Below, piece after piece: positions 1 to 6,200 of a DNA stretch of 6,307 bases. Both the position numbers and the translations under genes were made by a program. The notes under the pieces are model-generated. The model did not search any database and was not told the DNA's origin. It saw only the letters and a list, made by a program, of their open reading frames with translations. The stretch comes from Acetatifactor sp. (lineage in GTDB: Bacteria; Bacillota; Clostridia; Lachnospirales; Lachnospiraceae), in the NCBI GenBank assembly GCA_024699575.1, contig JAILPF010000413.1, positions 1 through 6,307 of the forward strand, written 5' to 3'. Numbering within the stretch: the first letter of the stretch is position 1; every line of letters begins with the position of its first letter.

Positions 1-90
1 GTTCATTTCATAATCCGTCCTGTCCTTCAGACACTTGGCAAGAGTCCTTCCCTTGTTCATGTGTAATGAAATAAGTCTTGTAGCTGCCAT
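1..90 (-). CDS. Relaxase / mobilization nuclease, N-terminal fragment (cut by window edge)
   Basis: Thirty codons are visible, reading MAATRLISLHMNKGRTLAKC and then LKDRTDYEMN. This closely resembles the opening of MobA/VirD2-like relaxases of Clostridia conjugative and mobilizable elements, which start with a short strand 'xATRLIxLHxxKGxT' followed by a 'xxxxTDYxxN' stretch. In that family the protein nicks oriT and stays covalently attached to the transferred strand; the catalytic tyrosine and histidine motifs would lie beyond the window. The start at position 90 is supported by a purine-rich GGGGGAA site about 6 nt upstream. The gene lies just below the terminator at 106-138 and faces the same way as the upstream operon, leaving little room for a private promoter. 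The family call rests on only 30 residues of remembered family pattern, not on an alignment. Confidence 0.75.
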   Translation of the reverse strand, partial: MAATRLISLHMNKGRTLAKCLKDRTDYEMN

Positions 91-105
91 AATATTTTCC
101 CCCAC

Positions 106-138
106 AAAAATAAGTGCAGCTCCGAAGAGTTGCACTTA
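106..138 (-). terminator. Intrinsic terminator of the MMPL operon, C(UUCG)G tetraloop
   Basis: Read on the minus strand, a 12-bp stem (arms 138-127 and 122-111) with one A/C mismatch closes on TTCG flanked by C and G. This is the exceptionally stable UUCG tetraloop. It is followed immediately by TTTTTG (110-105). On the plus strand the stem pairs too, with a G-U wobble, but no T-run follows, so the signal is directional. It lies 74 nt beyond the stop of the last operon gene and about 7 nt before the relaxase ribosome site, so it could also act as a read-through control point for the relaxase. Confidence 0.75.
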
Positions 139-211
139 AATTGATAAAATAATCTACCAAATATGAACCGTTTTTAAATGTAAAAAGAAACCTCTTTCCA
201 TACTGGCATTT

Positions 212-817
212 TCAGAACGTTCTTTCAAACTTTCCATAGGCCTCTACCAAAATCGCACATACAGCTCTTAACCCCATAGATTCTGCATTTATACAGACAT
301 CATAACTGGAAGCAACACCCCAATTTTTACCGGTATGGTATTCGTAATACTCTTTTCTGCGTTTTTCTTCCCTTTTCATAAGAGCCGCTGCTTTCTTTTC
401 TGTCAGCCCTTCCCGCTCCATGATACGTTTTAATCTGTACTCATAAGATGCCGAAATAAAAATATTGGCCACCTGATGATCAGAATCCTCCAGAATTTCT
501 TTTGCACATCGATCTAAAATAATACAGTCGCCTTCATCCGCAACCCTGTGAATCATATCTTTCTCCAATTCAAAAGAAATTTCCTTTGCTGACATTCCTT
601 CAAACCTGTTAATAATTTCGGAACCATAAAAATAGACCTTGCTGTTTTTATAATCATCTGCAACATCCGCAAACCCTTCTGGAAATCCTTGACGGACTAA
701 TTCTTTTTCAACAATCTTTCTATCATAATATGGGATTTCCAAAATACTGCACAGCGCTTCTACTACATCATGCCCTCCACTCCCATATTCTCTGCTTATA
801 CTAAACACTTTGCTCAT
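212..817 (-). CDS. Cytidylate-kinase-like family protein (P-loop NMP-kinase fold)
   Basis: The 201-aa product matches the cytidylate kinase-like family (Cytidylate_kin2 type). It has the N-terminal ISREYGSGGHDV loop (residues 7-18), then IPYYDRKIV, a central ILDRCAKEIL segment, and a C-terminal FISASYEYRLKRIMEREGLT, then KRRKEYYEYHTGKNWG lid/helix block near residues 120-170. Classical CMP kinase phosphorylates CMP/dCMP with ATP, but this sub-family is largely uncharacterised. Its loop GSGG lacks the usual GK[ST] lysine, a family trait, so substrate and even kinase activity are open. The GRCA motif usual in relatives is DRCA here. No signal peptide or membrane segment is seen, so it should be cytosolic. 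It is the last gene of the operon. Its AGGAGGAA site overlaps the TAG stop of the ATPase gene and the gap is 9 nt, implying translational coupling. Family confidence is high; function is unknown. Confidence 0.85.
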   Translation of the reverse strand: MSKVFSISREYGSGGHDVVEALCSILEIPYYDRKIVEKELVRQGFPEGFADVADDYKNSKVYFYGSEIINRFEGMSAKEISFELEKDMIHRVADEGDCIILDRCAKEILEDSDHQVANIFISASYEYRLKRIMEREGLTEKKAAALMKREEKRRKEYYEYHTGKNWGVASSYDVCINAESMGLRAVCAILVEAYGKFERTF

Positions 818-826
818 AGCTTCCTC

Positions 827-2230
827 CTATCCCATAATAATTGGAACTGTCCCGCTTTTCTGTTCCATCACGCCGCTTCTTTTTTCGATTGCATAACCAT
901 TAATAGACGCTTTTCCCCTATGATTCTCCATACAGCGTATTTTGTGTACGTTTTCCTCATTTGCCATAGAAACAGCGTGGGTTGTAATCAAAAACTGTGA
1001 CTGCTCTGACAAATCCCCTAATAATCTCAGCAAATCTCCCTGTGCCACTTCATGGAGATTTTGTCCCGGTTCATCTAGCAAAAAGCAAAAATTTTTGCTT
1101 TTGTCATTTTCTACAGCCAAAAACCATATCAGGAAAGAGAAAAACCAGCGAAAACCTTTGCTTCTCTTATCAATGGGAATCGAAAGCATATTTACCGTAT
1201 CATGAATTCTTATTTCCAGCCACAGCTCTTTTTCTTCTGTCAATTGGACTTCATGTTTTCGAAGCAACCCGAAAAGCCCCCTTTTTTTATGAGGTACCGT
1301 TATCGCATTTTTTTCTTTCTTCTCTTCCTGAATTATCATTTCAACACGTAAACCAGGATTTGTTGTCCAATAATTTTGAAGATATTTGGTGAGCTTCGCA
1401 TTTGCCAGTTCAATTTCCACTTTCTGATCTTCCCAGCTGTTACCTGTCATGAATTTCTCCAAATCCATATCAGCCAACAAAAGCAGCGCCTTTGCCGTTT
1501 TCTCCCCGCTATTTAGATCTTTTTCAGCAATAAGACGGTTAATGGAAATTCTGGAAGGCATCATAAAATACTCATCATAATAAACAAATTGTGGAATAGA
1601 CGGCATCAAAAAAGTCCGAAATACATATTCTGTCAGCGGATTATCCCAATTCAGTTTATTTGCAAAATATTTTTTTATATTTTCAAGCGCTTTTTTCTCT
1701 TCCTGTGTACATTTTCCGCTCTGCTGTTGATAAAACCTGTTATATTCGTCCAGATTATAAATTTGGCTCAGATTTTTTATAAACCTTTGAATACTGCCAT
1801 CCACTTTACTGGCATACATCTTCCAAAACGATTCCGGCTCATACACAAAATCATTTCCAGTAATCTTGTGCTGGCCCTTGTAATTCGTTGTCCGCTCAAA
1901 CGTAATGCCTTGTGGATCGAGCAGCATCTCCCGTCCTATCATCTCAGTCATCTGCTTAGATACCTCATACTGAACACTGACTGCAATCGGAATTTCCTCC
2001 TGCTGTTCCATCTCTTTCTTACAAACTTTAGGATAATCATATTCCGGCCTGTAGAAAAACTCGCTATCATTTTTATCAAAATAATTACTTTTTGCCATAG
2101 CCTCCAGGACACTGGTCTTACCAACTTCATTCCTGCCAGTCAGGATAGTAATATCCTTTTCCAGCTTCATTTCCACCTTATCCGTTATACATTTATATGG
2201 ATATATCTTAACTTGTTTTATTCGTATCAT
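827..2230 (-). CDS. OLD-like AAA/ABC-type ATPase without TOPRIM nuclease domain
   Basis: From the ATG at 2230 the protein has 467 residues. Visible motifs are Walker A GRNEVGKTS (residues 32-40), a signature-like KRSKGFRWFFSFL (about 355-367), Walker B FCFLLDEPG (381-389) and an H-loop ITTHA (His418). The order and the RSxGxxWF signature fit the RecF/OLD-like ATPase group (AAA_15/AAA_21) seen in phage-defence and DNA-repair proteins. Those with nuclease function carry a C-terminal TOPRIM domain. Here only about 49 residues follow the H-loop, so no nuclease is encoded, and the next gene is a kinase-like protein. An in-frame GTG at 2239 would add three residues, but it lies inside the best ribosome site, so ATG is preferred. 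The gene begins 12 nt after the secreted-protein stop and ends with a TAG that is part of the next gene's Shine-Dalgarno. No membrane segment is seen. Its role in an efflux operon is unknown; it could power or sense something with the kinase-like partner, or be an independent defence-type cargo. Confidence 0.85.
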   Translation of the reverse strand: MIRIKQVKIYPYKCITDKVEMKLEKDITILTGRNEVGKTSVLEAMAKSNYFDKNDSEFFYRPEYDYPKVCKKEMEQQEEIPIAVSVQYEVSKQMTEMIGREMLLDPQGITFERTTNYKGQHKITGNDFVYEPESFWKMYASKVDGSIQRFIKNLSQIYNLDEYNRFYQQQSGKCTQEEKKALENIKKYFANKLNWDNPLTEYVFRTFLMPSIPQFVYYDEYFMMPSRISINRLIAEKDLNSGEKTAKALLLLADMDLEKFMTGNSWEDQKVEIELANAKLTKYLQNYWTTNPGLRVEMIIQEEKKEKNAITVPHKKRGLFGLLRKHEVQLTEEKELWLEIRIHDTVNMLSIPIDKRSKGFRWFFSFLIWFLAVENDKSKNFCFLLDEPGQNLHEVAQGDLLRLLGDLSEQSQFLITTHAVSMANEENVHKIRCMENHRGKASINGYAIEKRSGVMEQKSGTVPIIMG

Positions 2231-2235
2231 ATATG

Positions 2236-2242
2236 TCACCTT
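2236..2242 (-). promoter_or_regulatory. Shine-Dalgarno that fixes the ATPase start at 2230
   Basis: The minus strand reads AAGGTGA, complementary to the 16S rRNA tail, and ends 5 nt before ATG at 2230. The upstream in-frame GTG at 2239-2237 lies within this site and has no separate ribosome site, so the longer start is unlikely. Confidence 0.7.
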
Positions 2243-3133
2243 CTATTCAAACAAAGATATCAGTTTGTTTTTAAAAGTCTTCCATTTGCTTTCCTTGTTT
2301 TCCACAATTTCCGGAGTCGAAGGCTCTGGAATTTTTATTCCTTCTGTTGACATCAGAAACATTACCTGGTTTACGGTTTTATTTGCAGAAGATGTAAATG
2401 ATGGAACTATTACAGGCTCCATTTCCCCACTGCCCTCCTCTTTTGGCCTTTCATATACCTGCTGTACACCGTTCATGGTAATGCTGTCCAATTCAAAATT
2501 CTCTACCTCTGCCGTTATTTTAAAATTGCCATCACTTCCTGGCGATACAACAAAAGTAACCTGTTCATTTTTCCCCGCATCACTGATAACGCCGCCTTCA
2601 CAAATGGTATTATCAAAAACTTCTGTGTCCATCGGAACTGATATCTGCAGCATATAATTATTATAGTATTCATCGTGGCTTGCCTGCGGATTCTCTTTCA
2701 CTCGGATATGCATCTCGAAATCCCCGCTCTGTCCTGCCAGTTCTTCCGAAGTCATTTCCTCATCGTCAAGGTAATAATCAATATCAATCAGCCAGGGTAA
2801 TTCCACATCGCTCATATCTCCCTGATAGTAGAATTTACCCTCTTCCGAATAAAAATTATGTTCCTCTTTATCGCTCTCAATTTCGTCTAAATTAGTCAGG
2901 TTTACAACTTTATCATAATCGCCGTAATCTATGATATCGCCTTCCTTTGTTACATGAAAGATATTTACCACATGAGTGCCTGACACTTTTCCTTCACTGT
3001 CTAACGCTACATACACATTTTCATTTTTTGTGTAATCCCCATCTGAGGCGGCAGATACCGTTGTCCCCATAGATAAAATCATCATACTGCCCAGTGTAAC
3101 CGCCATTGTTTTTTTCCATGTCCTGTTTTTCAT
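2243..3133 (-). CDS. Secreted MMPL-partner protein, short form
   Basis: The 296-aa product starts with a classic signal peptide: KNRTWKK positive region, hydrophobic VTLGSMMILSMG core, and a VSA|A cleavage site near residues 26-29. The mature part is strongly acidic and opens with NENVYVALDSEGKVSGTHVV, followed by DYGDYDKVVNLT, GKFYYQGDM, ELPWLIDIDYYLD, EELAGQSGDFEMHIRV, and a late SSANKTVNQVMFLMSTEGI. I recognise this order from uncharacterised extracellular proteins encoded beside MMPL transporters in Clostridia. Many of those continue into a long heptad-repeat coiled coil and a C-terminal membrane segment. This copy stops soon after the conserved part and ends in a short basic/amphipathic tail (KWKTFKNKLISLFE) with no membrane anchor, so it should be free or loosely attached outside the membrane. 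Translation starts at ATG 3133 with a GGGAGGT site overlapping the exporter's TAG stop, suggesting a stoichiometric partner. No enzymatic motif was seen; the role is inferred from context. Confidence 0.8.
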   Translation of the reverse strand: MKNRTWKKTMAVTLGSMMILSMGTTVSAASDGDYTKNENVYVALDSEGKVSGTHVVNIFHVTKEGDIIDYGDYDKVVNLTNLDEIESDKEEHNFYSEEGKFYYQGDMSDVELPWLIDIDYYLDDEEMTSEELAGQSGDFEMHIRVKENPQASHDEYYNNYMLQISVPMDTEVFDNTICEGGVISDAGKNEQVTFVVSPGSDGNFKITAEVENFELDSITMNGVQQVYERPKEEGSGEMEPVIVPSFTSSANKTVNQVMFLMSTEGIKIPEPSTPEIVENKESKWKTFKNKLISLFE

Positions 3134-3148
3134 GATTGAATTACCTCC

Positions 3149-5326
3149 CTAATTATAATATTTTTCCAAATCATCATTTCCGCCTGCCGTATCCTCAATA
3201 AGGCTAAGTGTTTCTGTTCTTACAGTTAATAAGCTGTTTTTAATCGTATCCTGCTCAGCAATCACCTGGACCGGCTCTATTGTTTCCTTATAAAAATTCG
3301 TATGCAGAGTAGTATACGGGATAATCCGATCCAATATTGCCAGTATAGCCGGCAAGCAAATGTTTACTAATACCAGGGGAATCAGAGCGCCTCGTCCGAT
3401 CAAAATTCCAAGACTCTGTACCAATCCGTTAGAAGATACAATCGCCAGAGAAAAACCAGTCACAGCAAGAATAACAGCTGATACCATAATAGCCGGCATA
3501 GTTTTCTGCATGGTGTTTTCCAAAGCCGGACGCAGTTTCATGAATTTCCTGTTCTCTAAATAAGTATTTGTCAACAATATAGCATAATCTATAGTCGCCC
3601 CCATTTGAACCGTACTAACCACCAGGTATCCAATATACGCAAGTGCGGTATCTGTAAAGAACGGCACAGCCATATTAATCCAAATCGCCATCTTTATAAT
3701 AAAAATAAGTGCAATAGGAAGCAGCCATGATTTCAGTGTAAATAACAGCACCAAGTAAATCGCCACAATCGTAAGCAGATTAACCAGATTATTATCTTTA
3801 GTAACAGTATCTTTCATATCATATAGATTCGCACTCTGCCCACAGGTCAGCACCTTGTCACCATAATACCTGGCCGCAGTATTTCTGATGTCCTCAACTA
3901 ATGCAAAAGCTTCTTCTCCCTCATCAGGCAGATTCGAGTATACGATTATCTGTGCATAATTTTCTGAATAAAAATTATCTGTTACCTCTTTTGACAAATA
4001 TTGCGGTGGAATAGTAACCCCAACTTCTGTGGCATAAGAAATCACGTCTGTTACATGGTTCATATCTTCAAGTTCTTCCGCCAGAATCATTTCTTTTGCA
4101 GGTTCACCCTTTGGAACCAATACCACCATTGTATTAGTCTCACCAAAAGTTTCATCAATGAGACGAGCTGAAGGTGTATTGCCTACCGCATCTCCTGAGC
4201 CATATGTATAAGCATTTTTCCCTTGGGCAAGGAAACATATCATCGCTACCACGCATACAACTGCAAATACCGGAAACTTCATTTTTACCACTGCTTTCCC
4301 AGGCTTCTGGAAACTTGGCATAAAACTTCGATGGGTGGCCTTATCAATCCATTTGTTAAGCATCATGATTGCCGCCGGAAGCAATGTCAAAGATGCTATC
4401 AGGCTTAATAACACACCTTTTACCAGGCTGATTCCCATATCCGGTCCTATTTTGAAATCCATAGTAATCATAGTTAAAAATGCAAGCAAAGTTGTAAGCG
4501 CACTCGCCAAAATGGAAGTGGCAGAACCCTTTATTGCTCTCTTCATCGCCTGGAAATCATTTTTAGCTGTTTTTCTATGTTCTTTGTAGCTTTCCGATAA
4601 AAATACTGCATAGTCCAGCGATACTGCCAATTGCAGCATCGGCGCTACTGCCAAAGTCACATATGAAATTTCACCTCTGAATAATTCGCTTCCCAAGTTA
4701 ATCAATACTGCTGCACCTATTACCAGCAGATAGATAAACGGCTCAATCCAGCTTGATGTAGACAAAATCAAGATTAAAATAATCAGCGGTCCCAAAATAC
4801 AAACAGCCCTAACCGCTTCTTTCATAGCTAATTCCTGGGAATCAGCCTGCTCCACTGCATTTCCTGCCAGAATAGCATCCTCGCCAATTACACTTTTTAT
4901 TTCTTTTATGCCATCACGTTCCTGCCCGTCTTTCAATGCAATAGAAAACCGGGCAGCCCCGTCTTTGTAGTAATCTGCTATATTATCTAAGTTCTGTGTC
5001 TCAATTGGAACTTTTATATCTGCCACATCATCTAACCATGTAACTTCTTCCACAGTTTCCAGTTCTTCCAATTTTTCTTTCAGATCTACAGCTTCCATGA
5101 TGGATACATTTTCTACCATCAGGTCACAATTGGGCAATGCACGGTCAAATTCTTCTGTCATGGTATCCAGTGCGATGGTGGAATTGGCATTGTCCGGCAG
5201 ATAATCTGTCATATTGTAATTAATTTTTACTTTAAAAAACGCTGCAGTAAACACAACAGTGAGGACTAAAAATACTGTAACAATCCATTTTTTATACTGC
5301 AGAATTTTTTCTATTATTGCGTCCAT
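3149..5326 (-). CDS. MMPL/RND-superfamily membrane exporter
   Basis: The 725-aa protein has the two-fold RND layout. There is one membrane segment near residues 13-31, an extracytoplasmic domain to about 170, then five segments to about 323. A seventh segment follows near 350-368, then a second extracytoplasmic domain to about 510 and five more segments to about 665, giving twelve in all. The proton-relay type motifs SLDYAVFL (Asp238-Tyr239) and GATIDYAILL (Asp580-Tyr581) sit at equivalent places in the two halves, as in MmpL-like proteins, so proton-driven export is expected. A hydrophilic tail of about 55 residues (670-725) is predicted to be cytosolic. Translation starts at ATG 5326 behind a strong AAAGGAGG. 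It is the first large gene of the operon, divergent from a TetR regulator, recalling the farR/farE pair for fatty-acid efflux in Staphylococcus aureus. Substrate here is unproven; lipids, fatty acids, bile-like amphiphiles or peptides are all possible. No frameshift or missing key residue is apparent. Confidence 0.92.
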   Translation of the reverse strand: MDAIIEKILQYKKWIVTVFLVLTVVFTAAFFKVKINYNMTDYLPDNANSTIALDTMTEEFDRALPNCDLMVENVSIMEAVDLKEKLEELETVEEVTWLDDVADIKVPIETQNLDNIADYYKDGAARFSIALKDGQERDGIKEIKSVIGEDAILAGNAVEQADSQELAMKEAVRAVCILGPLIILILILSTSSWIEPFIYLLVIGAAVLINLGSELFRGEISYVTLAVAPMLQLAVSLDYAVFLSESYKEHRKTAKNDFQAMKRAIKGSATSILASALTTLLAFLTMITMDFKIGPDMGISLVKGVLLSLIASLTLLPAAIMMLNKWIDKATHRSFMPSFQKPGKAVVKMKFPVFAVVCVVAMICFLAQGKNAYTYGSGDAVGNTPSARLIDETFGETNTMVVLVPKGEPAKEMILAEELEDMNHVTDVISYATEVGVTIPPQYLSKEVTDNFYSENYAQIIVYSNLPDEGEEAFALVEDIRNTAARYYGDKVLTCGQSANLYDMKDTVTKDNNLVNLLTIVAIYLVLLFTLKSWLLPIALIFIIKMAIWINMAVPFFTDTALAYIGYLVVSTVQMGATIDYAILLTNTYLENRKFMKLRPALENTMQKTMPAIMVSAVILAVTGFSLAIVSSNGLVQSLGILIGRGALIPLVLVNICLPAILAILDRIIPYTTLHTNFYKETIEPVQVIAEQDTIKNSLLTVRTETLSLIEDTAGGNDDLEKYYN

Positions 5327-5350
5327 TCGTTTAAAACCTCCTTTAATTTG

Positions 5351-5434
5351 TTATGCTTTCCTAAAAGCCCGATTGTTCATCTTTGTGTCTGGATATTCCT
5401 TTATTTCATAATGCACCTCTTTTCTATTTGACAT
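5351..5434 (-). CDS. Possible 27-aa leader ORF upstream of the exporter
   Basis: An open frame with ATG at 5434 encodes MSNRKEVHYEIKEYPDTKMN followed by NRAFRKA and a TAA stop, 24 nt before the exporter start. It lies within the operon leader, starting about 14 nt after the predicted transcription start. The composition is protein-like (charged, basic), but there is no ribosome site ahead of ATG 5434. In-frame alternatives are GTG 5416 and ATG 5380. A GAGGTG element at 5414-5419 instead points to a two-codon ATG-AAA-TAA frame at 5401-5409. A small perfect hairpin (5355-5368, 5-bp arms) lies at the ORF's end. It could be a regulatory leader peptide, a remnant of an older gene, or chance. Confidence 0.25.
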   Translation of the reverse strand: MSNRKEVHYEIKEYPDTKMNNRAFRKA

Positions 5435-5455
5435 TTTTGCTAATCTAGGCAAAAA
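5434..5455. repeat. Inverted repeat at the operon start site, candidate second operator
   Basis: Perfect 7-bp arms TTTTTGC (5434-5440) and GCAAAAA (5449-5455) are separated by 8 bp, giving a 22-bp element of operator size. It begins at the edge of the predicted minus-strand -10 and covers the probable start site near 5448, so a bound repressor would block initiation. The AT-rich arms mean a chance origin cannot be excluded. Confidence 0.4.
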
Positions 5456-5483
5456 TAATATCAACATTATGTTGCTTTTGCAA
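5455..5483 (-). promoter_or_regulatory. Sigma-A-type promoter of the MMPL operon (extended -10)
   Basis: On the minus strand there is TTGCAA at 5483-5478 (-35, 4 of 6 to consensus). A 17-nt spacer follows, then TATTAT at 5460-5455 (-10, 5 of 6) preceded by TGA, forming an extended -10 (TGnTATTAT). Transcription would start near 5448, giving a leader of about 120 nt before the exporter ATG. This is the best minus-strand promoter in the divergent region. Confidence 0.65.
5462..5474. promoter_or_regulatory. 13-bp perfect palindrome, likely TetR-family operator
   Basis: The plus strand reads CAACATTATGTTG, two perfect 6-bp arms around one central base. It occupies the spacer of the MMPL promoter and overlaps the TG of the extended -10, the classic place for a repressor to exclude RNA polymerase. 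The divergent TetR-family gene beside it is the obvious candidate to bind. Binding is inferred. Confidence 0.55.
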
Positions 5484-5512
5484 TGGACAGTTTGTTTCAA
5501 ATCGTTGTGATT

Positions 5513-5541
5513 TCAACATAACACTTAGTTTCTGTTGTAAA
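5513..5541 (+). promoter_or_regulatory. Possible promoter of the TetR gene with overlapping inverted repeat
   Basis: TCAACA (5513-5518, 4 of 6 to -35 consensus) lies 17 nt before TGTAAA (5536-5541, 4 of 6 to -10), which carries an upstream TG (5533-5534) as an extended -10. The start would be near 5548, about 27 nt before the ATG. CAACA (5514-5518) and TGTTG (5533-5537) form an inverted repeat overlaying both boxes and reuse the half-sites of the palindrome at 5462-5474, although the spacing is 14 rather than 3 bases. This is a weak promoter match; autoregulation is inference. Confidence 0.35.
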
Positions 5542-5574
5542 TAAAACATAGAATCAGAAAGATGAGGGAAAAAT

Positions 5575-6144
5575 ATGCTTCATACAACTGGAAAAGAAAA
5601 TCAAAGAGTACGGTTAACAAAAACATTATTTAAAACTGCCTTAATACAATTACTTTCCGAAAAAAAAATACACGAAATCACAATTCAGGAATTATGTCAA
5701 AAAGCAGAGTTAAATCGAACAACCTTTTATAAACATTATCAAAATATACGAGATCTTTTAGATGAAATTGAAAATGAAACTTTAGAGCGAAGCACACTTT
5801 GCTTAGAACAAACCAAGATAGAAAAAGAGGCATCTGTTACGACACCCCTTTTCCACTATTTATGCTATATCAGAGATAATTCGGATACTTATCGCCTGCT
5901 TCTGAATCCATCCAATGATTTTAATAGGAAACTTCTTGCTCCTGCTACAGATTTTCTCAAAAAACAATCAGAGACACTTTCTCAATTAACTGAATTAACT
6001 GAAACTTCTTTGACATATTACCAGGAATATATTTTATCCGGCAGCGTTGCATTGATCCGAAACTGGTTATTTAATGGAACTATTGAATCTCCTGAACTGA
6101 TCGCATCCATGATATATGAAATTGCTGTAAAATTATTAAAATAA
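5575..6144 (+). CDS. TetR/AcrR-family transcriptional regulator
   Basis: The 189-aa protein has an N-terminal TetR DNA-binding domain. The helix-turn-helix is ITIQELCQKAELNRTTFYKH (residues 35-54) followed by YQN, with the typical TFYKHYxN recognition-helix end. The C-terminal part (about residues 75-189) has the YxxYxxxGxxxxxxxWxxxG pattern followed by SPELIASMI, as in the TetR_C group related to DhaS-like regulators. Its ligand pocket is not assignable from sequence. Translation starts at ATG 5575 with GAGGG about 6 nt upstream. The gene is divergent from the exporter across a 248-bp region with palindromes, so it most likely represses the MMPL operon, and perhaps itself, until an exporter substrate binds. 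No terminator with a T-run was seen after its stop on the plus strand. The gene appears more AT-rich than the relaxase fragment, which is compatible with cargo of separate origin but not proof. Confidence 0.92.
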   Translation: MLHTTGKENQRVRLTKTLFKTALIQLLSEKKIHEITIQELCQKAELNRTTFYKHYQNIRDLLDEIENETLERSTLCLEQTKIEKEASVTTPLFHYLCYIRDNSDTYRLLLNPSNDFNRKLLAPATDFLKKQSETLSQLTELTETSLTYYQEYILSGSVALIRNWLFNGTIESPELIASMIYEIAVKLLK

Positions 6145-6200
6145 ACATAAGAGATTTTTATACTGGAATATAAGTTCTCCAACATTATACCATCAAACAG

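Noticed and set aside
111..138. Hairpin upstream of the relaxase considered as oriT
   Set aside because: The T-run on one side and the UUCG loop fit a terminator; oriT inverted repeats in such elements are more often upstream of mobC, and no nic-like consensus was recognised.
171..186. TTTTTA-AATG-TAAAAA hairpin considered as a second terminator
   Set aside because: The stem has no G-C pair and is too weak; the hairpin at 106-138 is the convincing terminator.
997..1392. 131-codon plus-strand open frame
   Set aside because: Antisense to the C-terminal half of the ATPase including Walker B; composition typical of a reverse-complement shadow.
1589..2350. 253-codon plus-strand open frame opposite the ATPase gene
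   Set aside because: It is antisense to a motif-complete ATPase, rich in Phe/Ile/Cys/His, has no recognisable motif, and runs across the junction of two minus-strand genes; a shadow frame.
198..6176. Loose similarity (TACTGG-AT...) between sequence near 200-220 and near 6163-6175, considered as insertion-site repeats
   Set aside because: Only short, interrupted matches; not enough to claim attachment sites or target duplication.
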